64,000 nucleotides of DNA from Erysipelotrichaceae bacterium (GCA_017454765.1 JAFTCJ010000024.1:1-64000), one strand, 5' to 3'. Positions 46,131 through 54,983 are shown, counted from the stretch's first letter. Translations and numbers: made by a program. Notes: generated by a model not told the origin, from the sequence alone.

Positions 46131-47071
46131 TGTCATTCACAACCGATATCAAACAGGAAATCGCCAATGTCAGCCTGGAGAAGCACTGTCAGAGGGCGCA
46201 GCTTGCCGCCCTGATGCAGCTCACCAGTTCTTTGACGATCTCCAAAGGGGGAATGGGTCTTCTGGTCAGGAGCGAATCGGTCATCAGCTGCAAGCGGACG
46301 ATGTATCTTCTCAAGAAACTCTATGATGCCGATACGACCCTGCAGGTGGCAAAGAAGACCAATCTCAAGAAAAACAATGTCTATACCATAGAGATCGAAA
46401 AGAACGGAAGGATGATTTTAGAGGATTTGGGTCTCTACTCACAGAGAGGCCTGGAATCTCATCCGTCCTACGATGTCATCATGCGCAACTGCTGTGCAGC
46501 GGCTTATCTGGCCGGTGCTTTTCTGGCGTACGGTTCCTGCAACGATCCGCACAATGCCAACTATCATCTGGAGATCTCCTTACAGGAGATCGAGTTTGCG
46601 AATTTCATCGTCAAGCTGATCTCCCGTTTCGACATGAAGGCCAAGACCGTGAAAAGGCGCAGCCGCTATGTCGTCTATCTGAAGAAGGCGGATTATGTTT
46701 CCGGTTTCCTGGCGCTGATCGGTGCTCACGATGCGATGATGCGTTTTGAGGATGAAAGGATCGCCAGAGACCTGAAGAATTCACTCAGCCGCATCGACAA
46801 CTGTGAGATCGCCAATGTCGAAAAAAGCATCCGCGCCGGACAGAAGCAGATCGCCAATATCGAAAAGATCAGGGAATACGGAAAATTGGAAAAACTGCCG
46901 GAAAAGCTGCGCAATGTAGCCGAGATACGGACCCGTTATCCGGAAGCCTCACTGCTGGAGCTTTGCGATGCCTACCAGAAGAATTACGGAGAGCTCGTCT
47001 CCAAATCGGGTATGAAGCATCGTCTCAATAAGATCGAATCCTATGCGGATTCTTTGGAGGAACGTTCATGA
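46130..47071 (+). CDS. whiA: DNA-binding protein WhiA
   Basis: 313 residues. N-terminal LAGLIDADG-like fold (GMGLLVRSESVISCKRTMYL, CCAAAYLAGAFLAYGSCNDP) and a C-terminal helix-turn-helix (LLELCDAYQKNYGELVSKSGMKHRLNKI). It regulates sporulation in Streptomyces and division and nucleoid organisation in Bacillus. Context rapZ-yvcK-whiA is textbook. Overlaps the SDR gene by 4 nt. Confidence 0.96.
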   Translation: MSFTTDIKQEIANVSLEKHCQRAQLAALMQLTSSLTISKGGMGLLVRSESVISCKRTMYLLKKLYDADTTLQVAKKTNLKKNNVYTIEIEKNGRMILEDLGLYSQRGLESHPSYDVIMRNCCAAAYLAGAFLAYGSCNDPHNANYHLEISLQEIEFANFIVKLISRFDMKAKTVKRRSRYVVYLKKADYVSGFLALIGAHDAMMRFEDERIARDLKNSLSRIDNCEIANVEKSIRAGQKQIANIEKIREYGKLEKLPEKLRNVAEIRTRYPEASLLELCDAYQKNYGELVSKSGMKHRLNKIESYADSLEERS

Positions 47072-47853
47072 AAGTCATACTTGTCACCGGTGCGTCAAGC
47101 GGCATCGGTAAGGAATTTGCGCGTCAGTTTGCCTACAGAGGCTATAATCTGTTTCTGGTCGCCAGAAGGGAAGAACTCTTAAAACAGATCAAGGAAGAGT
47201 TTGAAGAAGAATACGAGGTAAGTGTCGACTACCTGGCCTGTGACATCGCCAAAGATCCCAAGCAGGTCTACGATGTCTGTAAGGAAAGAGGTCATGAAGT
47301 CACGGTATTAATCAACAATGCCGGTTTCGGCGATTATCTGAGTTTTGTGAATGCCGATCTGAAGAAGCTGCAGGACATGGTGGATCTCAATGCCAAAGCT
47401 CTGATGTCTTTAACATATTACTTTGTGAAGGATATGAAGGAAAACGGCTACGGTCACATCATCAATACCGGATCGGTCGCTTCTTTCATGCCCGGTCCCT
47501 ATATGGCAGTCTATTATGCGACCAAGGCCTTTGTGATGAGTTTCTCGATGGCTTTGAGGGAGGAACTGAAGGAATACAACATCAAGGTCTCCGTCCTGTG
47601 TCCGGGTCCGACGAAATCCGATTTCTGGAATGTGGCCGATGCCGGCAATACGGCGATGAACACTTCCGTCTTTTCCAGAACTGTCACCGATGTCGCCAAG
47701 ACCGGCTACAGTCTGTTTGAATCGGGAAAGGCTTATGCGATCGACGGTTTCCTCAACAAGACGCTGATCGCTTTCGCCAGACATCTGCCGCTGGAATACT
47801 GTGCCAGGGCTGTCGGTTTCGTCCAGAGAAAGGTAAAAGGAAAAGCCGGCTAG
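47068..47853 (+). CDS. short-chain dehydrogenase/reductase
   Basis: 261 residues, classical SDR. TGASSGIGKEFARQ (cofactor loop), NNAGFGDY, the catalytic Ser in NTGSVAS and YYATK (Tyr, Lys). The residue Arg after LVAR in the second strand suggests NADPH. Substrate unknown; the long C-terminus (RTVTDVAKTGYSLFESGKAY) is shared with YqjQ/DltE-like SDRs. Fourth gene of the rapZ unit. It ends in CTAG, which is also the stop on the opposite strand for the convergent methyltransferase. Confidence 0.9.
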   Translation: MKVILVTGASSGIGKEFARQFAYRGYNLFLVARREELLKQIKEEFEEEYEVSVDYLACDIAKDPKQVYDVCKERGHEVTVLINNAGFGDYLSFVNADLKKLQDMVDLNAKALMSLTYYFVKDMKENGYGHIINTGSVASFMPGPYMAVYYATKAFVMSFSMALREELKEYNIKVSVLCPGPTKSDFWNVADAGNTAMNTSVFSRTVTDVAKTGYSLFESGKAYAIDGFLNKTLIAFARHLPLEYCARAVGFVQRKVKGKAG

Positions 47854-48623
47854 GCGGCTTTGCGGTAGATATCGATCAGGAAGCAGAAACTGATGTCTGT
47901 TTCAGTGATCTGCTTGAGTTTGTCTTTGTCATTCTGAGAAGTGGTGTTGCAGTAAGGGGTCATCATGAACAGATTCATGAGATCTTCCTGCGGCACTTTT
48001 TCTTTGCGGGAAACGGATATCTCTTTTAAAAATTTCAGTCCTTCGATCTCGATTCTGGAAGCATCATTGAGGTATGGTTTTTCATAGAGGATCTCCTTGA
48101 GCTCAAGAAGATGTCTCTCATCCGGTCTGACCAGGATGAAGGAACCATCATCCTTCAGGATGCGGCAGATCTCTTCCTTGGCGATCGGGGCAAAGATGGT
48201 GATGACCTGATCGGCACAGCGATCTGCCAGAGGTGTTCTGAAGATCGATGAAAGCAGATACACGGTGCTCTTGTCGGCCCTGGAGGCGATCTTGAGACCG
48301 GACTTGCTTAAGTCGATGCCGGTCTTGTCTTTGCACTTGAAGAAAGCTGTATAATATCCTTCCCCGCAGGCCAGATCCACCAGGGAATCATCTTCATTCA
48401 GCAGATCGTTGACCTCATCTCTCAGGAAATCATAGTATCCTTTTTCCAGAAAAGCTTTCCTGGCTCTGATCATGTCGGGATTGTCGCCGCTTTTCTGGGA
48501 ATTTTTCAGACTGAGATTGAGATAGCCTTCTCTGGCGATATCAAAGCTGTGTCTGTTTTCGCAGGCATATGTTTTTTCGTATTTCGTCAGTTTTTGAAGA
48601 CAGACGGGGCAGAGGATGTCCAT
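47850..48623 (-). CDS. RlmA-type 23S rRNA (guanine-N1)-methyltransferase
   Basis: 257 residues from ATG 48621-48623. N-terminal zinc finger MDILCPVCLQKL...YACENRHSFD (C5, C8, C21, H25), then AREGYLNLSL, the diagnostic RlmA start. The SAM-binding motif I is VDLACGEGYYTAFF. RlmAI methylates G745 and RlmAII G748; Gram-positive homologues are usually the latter. Position specificity is not determinable. A reading extended to 48776 runs through gmk and is rejected. The ATG is 6 nt from TATAAT. Convergent with the SDR gene, sharing CTAG. Confidence 0.88.
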   Translation of the reverse strand: MDILCPVCLQKLTKYEKTYACENRHSFDIAREGYLNLSLKNSQKSGDNPDMIRARKAFLEKGYYDFLRDEVNDLLNEDDSLVDLACGEGYYTAFFKCKDKTGIDLSKSGLKIASRADKSTVYLLSSIFRTPLADRCADQVITIFAPIAKEEICRILKDDGSFILVRPDERHLLELKEILYEKPYLNDASRIEIEGLKFLKEISVSRKEKVPQEDLMNLFMMTPYCNTTSQNDKDKLKQITETDISFCFLIDIYRKAA

Positions 48624-48629
48624 ATCAAT

Positions 48630-48658
48630 ATTATATAGGATTGTTTTTGTTGTAGAAT
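48630..48658. promoter_or_regulatory. 41-bp divergent promoter region, rlmA-like gene / gmk
   Basis: The two start codons are separated by only 41 bp (48624-48664). Minus strand: TATAAT 48635-48630, 6 nt before its ATG. Plus strand: TAGAAT 48653-48658, 6 nt before the gmk ATG. Neither has a Shine-Dalgarno. The -35 position of each promoter falls on or next to the -10 of the other. Confidence 0.65.
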
Positions 48659-48664
48659 AAGTAT

Positions 48665-49231
48665 ATGGAAAAAGGACTGTTAATCGTATACAGCGGAGTA
48701 AGCGGCGTCGGCAAGGGAACGATCCTTTCGAAGCTGATGCCGATGGAAGATCTGAATCTGGCTTATTCCGTCTCAATGACGACCAGAGCGCCGAGAGAAG
48801 GGGAAGTCGAGGGTGTCAATTATTTCTTCGTGACCAAGAAGAGATTCTTGGAAGCGGTGAAGAACGGTGAACTGCTCGAACACGCCCGTTTCGTCGGCAA
48901 TGATTACGGAACGCCGAAAGAATATGTGGAGAAGATGAGGGAAGAAGGCAAGAACGTACTTCTGGAGATTGAGATCAGGGGAGCCAAGCAGGTGATGAAG
49001 AAGTGTCCGGATGCCTTATCAATTTACATCGTTCCGCCTTCCATCGAAGAGCTGGAAAGAAGGCTCAGAGAGAGGAACTCGGAGGATGAAGAGACGATCA
49101 TGAAGAGGATCTCCAAGGCAAAAAAGGAGATGAAGGATATCGACTTCTATGAGCATGTCGTCTGCAACGACGACCTCGATCTGGCAGTGAATGAGATCCG
49201 TGAGATCATATTAAAAGAGATGAACAAGTAA
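48665..49231 (+). CDS. gmk: guanylate kinase
   Basis: 188 residues. YSGVSGVGKGTIL (P-loop), SVSMTTRAPREGEVEGVNYFF (GMP site), HARFVGNDYGTPKEYVE and LLEIEIRGAKQV. Converts GMP to GDP. Slightly shorter than the usual 200-205 residues but complete. Apparently leaderless. The stop is inside the terminator. rpoZ, its usual neighbour, is not here. Confidence 0.95.
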   Translation: MEKGLLIVYSGVSGVGKGTILSKLMPMEDLNLAYSVSMTTRAPREGEVEGVNYFFVTKKRFLEAVKNGELLEHARFVGNDYGTPKEYVEKMREEGKNVLLEIEIRGAKQVMKKCPDALSIYIVPPSIEELERRLRERNSEDEETIMKRISKAKKEMKDIDFYEHVVCNDDLDLAVNEIREIILKEMNK

Positions 49232-49248
49232 CAGTTCATCTCTTTTTT
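49216..49248. terminator. terminator between gmk and the PHP gene
   Basis: AGAGATGAAC (49216-49225), 8-nt loop, GTTCATCTCT (49234-49243) and a T run to 49248. A 10-bp stem enclosing the gmk stop; it can also work on the minus strand (TTTTAA after the stem). Confidence 0.88.
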
Positions 49249-50083
49249 ACAGTTTGTGGAAGATCGGCTGCATCTTTTCAAAGGTGCAGAAGTATTCATA
49301 ACCCAGATCTTTTAAGATGGCCTGGGACCTGGCGATATCGGTGCCCAGCTGTCCCTTGCGGTGGGAATCGGATCCGATGGTGATGATCTCTCCGCCTAAA
49401 GAGCGGTAGATCTTCAGGATCTCTCTGCATGGGGTAAGATCGCCGATGGGGAAGCGCACACTGGAAGTGTTGAGTTCGATCCCTTTCTTGTCGGCTATGA
49501 CGACTTTGAGGATCTCATAGACGAGGTCGACGAAGTCAGACAGGGGACAGACACCCTGGGGATCATAGCGGTTGAAGGCATCCAGATGCCCGACGACGCT
49601 GTAGTCTTTGTAGGCATTGACGGTCCTAAGGATCTCTTCGTAATAAATGCGGTTGTATTCTTTCTGGGTCTTTCCTTCACGGAATTCGGGAAGGTGGATC
49701 TCGATGTTGTCGACCTGATGATTGGAATGGATGACGAAGTCCATCGGGTATCTGTTGAACAGATCCTGATATTCCTTTAATGCGCACATCTGCAGTCCGA
49801 ATTCCAGGCCTTTGCGGATGGTGATTTGATCGCTGTATTTTTCCTGCATCTTTTCGATCTTGGCAAAATAGGCGGGATAGTCGGTATTTCTTTCGGGTGA
49901 ACCGTCGGCCTTATGGCGGGGACAGTCTCCCGGAGCACCGTGGTCGAGTTTGACATTGTAGTCGACGTGGTCGGTAAAACAGATCTCATCAAGACCCATA
50001 GCGATTGCATCCAGGACCACTTCTTCCATGTCGTAATCTGAATCATCGGAAAATTCCGTATGTACGTGATAGTCTGCCAGCAT
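49247..50083 (-). CDS. PHP-domain phosphatase, histidinol-phosphatase (HisJ/HisK) type
   Basis: 278 residues from ATG 50081-50083 (MLADYHVHTEFSDDSDYDME). PHP motifs: YHVHTEFS (two His), ICFTDHVDY (Asp-His), GLEFGLQ (Glu), FVIHSNHQVD (His) and the C-terminal GSDSHRKGQLG (Asp-His). A trinuclear metal site. It resembles histidinol phosphatases but no his genes are in the window, so a phosphoesterase on another substrate is possible. TATAAT 6 nt upstream, no Shine-Dalgarno. Confidence 0.88.
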   Translation of the reverse strand: MLADYHVHTEFSDDSDYDMEEVVLDAIAMGLDEICFTDHVDYNVKLDHGAPGDCPRHKADGSPERNTDYPAYFAKIEKMQEKYSDQITIRKGLEFGLQMCALKEYQDLFNRYPMDFVIHSNHQVDNIEIHLPEFREGKTQKEYNRIYYEEILRTVNAYKDYSVVGHLDAFNRYDPQGVCPLSDFVDLVYEILKVVIADKKGIELNTSSVRFPIGDLTPCREILKIYRSLGGEIITIGSDSHRKGQLGTDIARSQAILKDLGYEYFCTFEKMQPIFHKL

Positions 50084-50089
50084 AGTTTC

Positions 50090-50095
50090 ATTATA
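50090..50095 (-). promoter_or_regulatory. -10 box of the PHP phosphatase gene (leaderless type)
   Basis: TATAAT on the minus strand with GAAACT between it and the ATG, exactly 6 nt. Confidence 0.65.
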
Positions 50096-50111
50096 ATTCA
50101 GGGAAGGGGGA

Positions 50112-50141
50112 AACAAAAGAAAAAGTGCCTTGCGGCACTTC
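50112..50141 (-). terminator. terminator of rpsD
   Basis: AAGTGCC (50123-50129), loop TTGC, GGCACTT (50134-50140). On the minus strand TTTTTCTTTTG follows. Confidence 0.88.
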
Positions 50142-50151
50142 AGTTTCCCGA

Positions 50152-50757
50152 TTATCTGTTGTAGTATTCGATAACGAGCAGTTCGTTGATCTCCTGATTG
50201 AGTTCTTTTCTTTCAGGGTATCTGACGTACTTGCCTTTACGGGCTTCTTTGTCTACTTCGACGAAATCCTTGAATGAAGCCGTGGACTCGAGGTTTGCAG
50301 CTACGAACTCGTTGTTCTTGTAGTTGTCTTTGAGTTCAATGACGGATCCGGGTTTGATCTGGCATGAAGGAATATCGACCTTCTTGCCGTCTACCAGTAC
50401 ATGACCGTGAGAGACGATCTGTCTGGCCTGTTTTCTCGTGCTGGCAAAGCCCATGCGGTATACAAGATTGTCGAGTCTTGATTCCAGCATGACGAACAGG
50501 TTGGTACCCGTGACACCTTTCTTCTTGACGGCCTTGACGTAAGTGTTGTAGAACTGCTTCTCGCTCAAGCCGTACATGTGTCTCAGTTTCTGCTTTTCTG
50601 CTTTCTGCAGACCGTAGTTGGACTGTTTGACACGTCTGGTCAGGGAACCGTGCTGTCCCGGAATGTAGGGTCTCTTAGCTAATTCTTCACCGGTTTCGAG
50701 AACCGAGAAGTTCAGACGTCTGGATAATCTCCAAGTAGGACCTGTGTTTCTTGACAT
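50152..50757 (-). CDS. rpsD: 30S ribosomal protein S4
   Basis: 201 residues, starting MSRNTGPTWRLSRRLNFSVL. RPYIPGQHG, KQKLRHMYGLSEKQF and the S4 RNA-binding domain (MLESRLDNLVYRMGFASTRK, HGHVLVDGKKVDIPS). It nucleates 30S assembly. It stands alone, outside the alpha operon, as in many Bacillota, and has its own autoregulatory-looking leader. AAGGAGG lies before the ATG; the 13-residue longer reading to 50796 is rejected. Confidence 0.98.
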   Translation of the reverse strand: MSRNTGPTWRLSRRLNFSVLETGEELAKRPYIPGQHGSLTRRVKQSNYGLQKAEKQKLRHMYGLSEKQFYNTYVKAVKKKGVTGTNLFVMLESRLDNLVYRMGFASTRKQARQIVSHGHVLVDGKKVDIPSCQIKPGSVIELKDNYKNNEFVAANLESTASFKDFVEVDKEARKGKYVRYPERKELNQEINELLVIEYYNR

Positions 50758-50908
50758 AAGTTTTCTCCTCCTTAAGTAAGTACAGGTGTAAATCATTGCC
50801 GTGTGTGTCCGTATTCGATGTTCGCCAATAGCGCCTGGCTACTTGTCTCCCATATGGGTACTGACGCGTGGGCGGCAACTTTACATGCTGCTATAAAAAT
50901 TTATGTGC
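50758..50908 (-). ncRNA. structured rpsD leader (probable S4 autoregulatory element)
   Basis: About 150 nt of leader between the promoter and rpsD. A 6-bp long-range stem (TTGCCG 50796-50801 with CGGCAA 50873-50878) encloses two hairpins: GCCA/TGGC (50824-50839) and GTC...CCCATATGGG...GAC (50845-50865). Bacillota rpsD messages are known to be repressed by S4 through such a leader. The fit to the published fold was not checked. Confidence 0.65.
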
Positions 50909-50914
50909 TTAAAT

Positions 50915-50943
50915 ATTATCGCAAATCGGTCTGTATAAGTCAA
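50915..50943 (-). promoter_or_regulatory. promoter of rpsD
   Basis: On the minus strand TTGACT (50943-50938), 17-bp spacer, GATAAT (50920-50915). Near consensus; gives a leader of about 150 nt. Confidence 0.85.
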
Positions 50944-50972
50944 TTGAAAAATGCCTGCTTTAATAGTAAAAT
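50944..50972 (+). promoter_or_regulatory. promoter of ezrA (leaderless type)
   Basis: TTGAAA (50944-50949), 17-bp spacer, TAAAAT (50967-50972), 8 nt before ATG 50981. No Shine-Dalgarno beyond GGA. Its -35 directly abuts the rpsD -35, forming TCAATTGA. Confidence 0.75.
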
Positions 50973-50980
50973 GGACCTGT

Positions 50981-52684
50981 ATGAAAACAGAGTATCTTTT
51001 AATATCGGCCGGAGTTCTGCTGACGATCACCTTCATCACGATATTCTTCACAGCGAAAAAGACAAGAAAAAAGAATCTGAAGAAACAGCTGGATGATCTC
51101 TATGTCCGTTTTAATTCGGTCAAGACGGTACCGCTGGCTTTCAAACTGAACAAGGCCCAGACGATGGCCAGACGCAGCGAGGAGATGTCGGCTTCCGTAG
51201 AGAGTTACTATAAGAAATACGAAGAGACAGAGAAACACATCAACGAGATCCAGGATATGCTGAACGACGTTGATGACAATCTGGATACGGTGAAATACAA
51301 GGATGCGCTTTCGATGATGGCGGATGTTTCTTCTCATCTGAGCCAGTGCGAAAATGAAGTCAAGAACATCGATGATTATCTGGAAGAGTTCTCGAAAAAA
51401 GAAAACATTCAGCGTGAGTATTCTTCCAAGCTGAAAGAGAAATACCGTGTCGTCAAGACGACGATCAATAAGAATTCACAGCTTCTTTCCATCACCTTTG
51501 ACGGTTTCCAGGAGAAACTGAAAGAGTGTGAGGAGCTTTTCTCATCCTCGGAAGAAATGATATATGCGAATGACTACGGTCAGGCGCAGGCGGATCTGGA
51601 ACATATCGACGATCTGCTGGAAGAGATCAAGGCTTCAGCCAATGCGGTGCCCAAGCTTGTCAAGGATACCAAGGGTGTTTTGCCGCTGATGCTGGATGAG
51701 ACCAAGAGGGAACTGGCTCTGACCAAACAGAGAGGTGTCTATATCGACCATCTTGAGATCGATAAGAAGCTCGAGCAGATCGAAAACGATCTCAATAACG
51801 ACGTCAAGGAACTGATGGCCGCCAGGACGGAAGGTATCAAAGCCAGAGTGGCACAGGCCAAGGACATCATCAACGGGCTCAACGAACAGCTGACCGATGA
51901 GAACAAGGCCTTCAGGCTGGCATCCGAGACCAATGACAGGGCTCTGGAACATCTGGGCGACATGGAGAAGGTCGAAAATTATGTGCGTGTGGCCTATGAC
52001 AAGGATTCCGCGCGTTTCGGTCTGGAAGACCTCAGGGAACTGCTGAAGCAGATGCGCGAAAATATCGAACGCTACCGTAAGGATTATGAGACGATCAACG
52101 GCGATCTTGCGTCGGCGATGAAGCCGGCATCCGAGATCCTGGAAGATGCTGAACAGCTCGAGCAGCAGATCGAAGCGGATATGAAGACACTGTACTCCTA
52201 CAAGTCGACGATCGACAAGTCGACGGACGGAGAAGACAGGGCGTCCACACAGCTGACGAAGCTGCAGCTGGTGGTTTCGGAAGTCGAGACCAAACTGGCT
52301 GAATATGCATTGCCCAGTATCGATGATTCCTACAAGAACGATCTGAAGAAATCAAGGGATTATATCGAGCAGATCAGAGGACTGATCTCCCAGATCCCGA
52401 TCAATATCAGCGAACTGAATGCGAAGCTGGATGAAGCGATCGATTTTGTCTACAAGTTCTACAACAACATCAACAATGTTGTCGGAATGGGCATCATGGT
52501 GGAGAATGCGATCGTGTTCGGAAACAAGTACCGTTCCACTTATCCGGAGATTGACAGGGAGCTGTCCAAGGCTGAATTCCAGTATCTCAACGGTGAGTAT
52601 ACGAAGGCTTTGAAGACAGCCATCTCCTGCATGGAGACCCTCTTCCCGGAAAATGCGGATGAAAAAATCATGGAGAATGCCTGA
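50981..52684 (+). CDS. ezrA: septation ring formation regulator EzrA
   Basis: 567 residues from ATG 50981 (MKTEYLLISAGVLLTITF), the family's usual length of about 560-570. One N-terminal membrane helix (about 4-24) is followed by KKTRKK and a long spectrin-like series of coiled coils to the C-terminus. EzrA restrains FtsZ ring formation and links division to PBP1. The following cysteine desulfurase and thiI reproduce the Bacillota ezrA-nifZ-thiI order, which supports the call despite low sequence conservation. The 10-residue longer reading from 50951 is rejected; its start precedes the -10. Confidence 0.92.
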   Translation: MKTEYLLISAGVLLTITFITIFFTAKKTRKKNLKKQLDDLYVRFNSVKTVPLAFKLNKAQTMARRSEEMSASVESYYKKYEETEKHINEIQDMLNDVDDNLDTVKYKDALSMMADVSSHLSQCENEVKNIDDYLEEFSKKENIQREYSSKLKEKYRVVKTTINKNSQLLSITFDGFQEKLKECEELFSSSEEMIYANDYGQAQADLEHIDDLLEEIKASANAVPKLVKDTKGVLPLMLDETKRELALTKQRGVYIDHLEIDKKLEQIENDLNNDVKELMAARTEGIKARVAQAKDIINGLNEQLTDENKAFRLASETNDRALEHLGDMEKVENYVRVAYDKDSARFGLEDLRELLKQMRENIERYRKDYETINGDLASAMKPASEILEDAEQLEQQIEADMKTLYSYKSTIDKSTDGEDRASTQLTKLQLVVSEVETKLAEYALPSIDDSYKNDLKKSRDYIEQIRGLISQIPINISELNAKLDEAIDFVYKFYNNINNVVGMGIMVENAIVFGNKYRSTYPEIDRELSKAEFQYLNGEYTKALKTAISCMETLFPENADEKIMENA

Positions 52685-53788
52685 GTGAAAGTATATCTGG
52701 ATGCCGTTTCCACGACCGCTCTGGATGAGAAGGTCAGGGAGACTTATCAAAAACTATTGGATGAATATTACTGCAATAGCGATGCCTTGTATGATGACGG
52801 CGTCGCTATTTATGATATGCAGGAAAAATCGAGACAGCTGATCTGTTCGATGTTCGGCGTGAAGAAGGATGAACTGATCTTCACTTCCGGTGCCTCTGAA
52901 GCGAATTCCCTGGCGATCAAGGGACTGGCTTTAAAACACAGGGACAGGAAACATCTGGTCACTTCGATCTATGAGCATTCTTCCGTCTACAACAGTTTCC
53001 GGCAGCTGGAAGAGGATTTCGGTTTTGAAGTGACTTATCTGAATCCGGATGAAGATGGGCATATTACTGCCGAAGCCGTGAAGAACGCATTGAGAAATGA
53101 TACGCTGCTGGTATCGATCATGCAGGTCAATAACGAGATCGGTGCCGTCAACGACATCGGATCGATCGCAGCCATCGTCAAGAAACATCCGGGTACCTAC
53201 TTCCACTGCGACATGACGCAGGGTGTCGGCAAGATCGGTCTTGACTTAAGTAATATCGATATGGCTTCTTTCTCCGCACACAAGATCCACGGTCTCAAGG
53301 GCTCCGGTGCACTGATCAAGAAGGAGTTCGTACAGCTGCTTCCTCTGATCTCCGGAGGACAGCAGGAATACTCCTTAAGAGGCGGCACATCAAATGCACT
53401 GGTCAACATCGTTCTGGCCAGGACCTTGAGGATCGCTCTGGAAAACAGGGAGAAGTACCACGATCATCTGCTGCAGCTGCATGATCGCCTGCACGACGGT
53501 CTCAAGGACCTGGTGAAGATCAATTACGATAAAGGCCTGGTCACGCTGATGAATATCGATACGCCGATCCCTTCGGAAGTATTGCTGAACGCGCTGAACG
53601 AAAGAGGGATCATGGTCTCTTCGAAATCGACCTGCGGTTCCAGAAAGAACGAACCCAACCGGACTTTGCACGCCATGGGTTATGATGAGGATCATGCGAT
53701 CAGGGTCTCGTTTGACTATACCAACACGATCGAAGAGATCGATTATTTCATTGACAATCTGAAGGAGATATTGAAACAGTATGCCTGA
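52685..53788 (+). CDS. cysteine desulfurase (NifS/IscS-like, NifZ type)
   Basis: 367 residues, PLP-dependent class V. GTG start directly after the ezrA stop. FTSGASEANSLAIKGL, MQVNNEIGAVNDI, SFSAHKIHGLKGSGAL (PLP lysine) and the mobile catalytic Cys in SSKSTCGSRKNEPNRTLHAMG. In Bacillus the equivalent NifZ hands sulfur to ThiI for s4U in tRNA; thiI follows with an 8-nt overlap. Confidence 0.94.
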   Translation: MKVYLDAVSTTALDEKVRETYQKLLDEYYCNSDALYDDGVAIYDMQEKSRQLICSMFGVKKDELIFTSGASEANSLAIKGLALKHRDRKHLVTSIYEHSSVYNSFRQLEEDFGFEVTYLNPDEDGHITAEAVKNALRNDTLLVSIMQVNNEIGAVNDIGSIAAIVKKHPGTYFHCDMTQGVGKIGLDLSNIDMASFSAHKIHGLKGSGALIKKEFVQLLPLISGGQQEYSLRGGTSNALVNIVLARTLRIALENREKYHDHLLQLHDRLHDGLKDLVKINYDKGLVTLMNIDTPIPSEVLLNALNERGIMVSSKSTCGSRKNEPNRTLHAMGYDEDHAIRVSFDYTNTIEEIDYFIDNLKEILKQYA

Positions 53789-54983
53789 AATGAATTATGA
53801 TCACATCGTTGTCAGATACGGTGAGCTTTCCACCAAGGGCAAAAACAGGAAGGATTTCACCAGACAGCTGACTTCCAATATCAGAAAAAGACTGAAGGAT
53901 CATGAAAAGCTGACTTACAATACACTTCATGACGGTCTTTTCATCAAGCTTAACGGCGAGGATTATGAAACGATCAGGGAGAAACTGAAGGATGTCTTCG
54001 GATACAGCTATTTCTCCGGTGCGATCAGAGTGGAAAAGGATATCGACAAGGTCAAGGAGGTATCCCTGGATCTGGCCAGAAAGCACAATATCAGAACCTT
54101 CAAGATCGCGACAAAAAGACATGACAAGTCTTTTCCGCTTCGTTCAGACGACATCAACAGAGCACTGGCCGGGAATATCTTACATAATACCGATCTGACA
54201 GTAGACGTCCATGATCCCGATCTGATGATCTATGTATCGGTGGACAAGGATTTCATCTATGTCATGGATGAGAAGATCAAGGGTGCCGGTGGTTATCCGA
54301 CAGGCATCAACGGCATGGCGATGGTCATGATGTCGGGCGGAATCGATTCACCGGTCGCTGCCTATCTGACGATGAAAAGGGGGCTCAGGATCGAGTGTAT
54401 CCATTTCGCTTCCCAGCCTTATACTTCAAAACAGGCACTGGATAAGGTGCTGACACTGGCGGAAAAACTTTCCGTATCCCAGGAAGAGATCAATGTGCAC
54501 ATCATTCCGTTTACCGATCTGCAGCTGGCGATCTACAAAACAGTCGATGAGCCTTACTGCATCACGATCATGCGCCGGATGATGTACCGCATCGCCGACC
54601 GTATCTGTAAGGAAAGAAAGATCAGGGTCATCACCAACGGCGAATCGATCGGACAGGTCGCATCGCAGACACCGGAATCGATCTCTGTCATCGGCAAGGT
54701 CGCCGATACGCTGATCTTAAGGCCCTTGTGCATGATGGATAAGCTGGAGATCATCGATATCGCCAAGCGGATAGATACCTATGAAACTTCGATCCTGCCG
54801 TATGAGGACTGCTGCACGATCTTCGATCCGAAGAATCCGGTCACGAAGCCGAGGGAAGACAAGTGTCTTTACTTTGAGTCACTGTTTGATTATGAAAAAC
54901 TGGTCGACGAATGCGTCGCCAATGACAATATCGTAAACGTATCGTATAGAAAGGCAGATGAAGAAGATGAATCGATATTCTAA
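53781..54983 (+). CDS. thiI: tRNA 4-thiouridine synthase ThiI
   Basis: 400 residues: ferredoxin-like N-domain, THUMP domain (about 60-165), then the PP-loop adenylating domain with VMMSGGIDSPVAAYLTMKRG. There is no C-terminal rhodanese domain, as usual in Bacillota, where sulfur comes straight from the partner desulfurase. CCTIFDPKNPVTKP near the C-terminus is typical. Modifies U8 of tRNA. Overlaps both neighbours. Confidence 0.96.
   Translation: MPEMNYDHIVVRYGELSTKGKNRKDFTRQLTSNIRKRLKDHEKLTYNTLHDGLFIKLNGEDYETIREKLKDVFGYSYFSGAIRVEKDIDKVKEVSLDLARKHNIRTFKIATKRHDKSFPLRSDDINRALAGNILHNTDLTVDVHDPDLMIYVSVDKDFIYVMDEKIKGAGGYPTGINGMAMVMMSGGIDSPVAAYLTMKRGLRIECIHFASQPYTSKQALDKVLTLAEKLSVSQEEINVHIIPFTDLQLAIYKTVDEPYCITIMRRMMYRIADRICKERKIRVITNGESIGQVASQTPESISVIGKVADTLILRPLCMMDKLEIIDIAKRIDTYETSILPYEDCCTIFDPKNPVTKPREDKCLYFESLFDYEKLVDECVANDNIVNVSYRKADEEDESIF

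Noticed and set aside
48624-48776. 51-residue N-terminal extension of the rlmA-like gene
   Set aside because: It runs through the gmk start on the other strand; the zinc finger MDILCPVC is the expected N-terminus.
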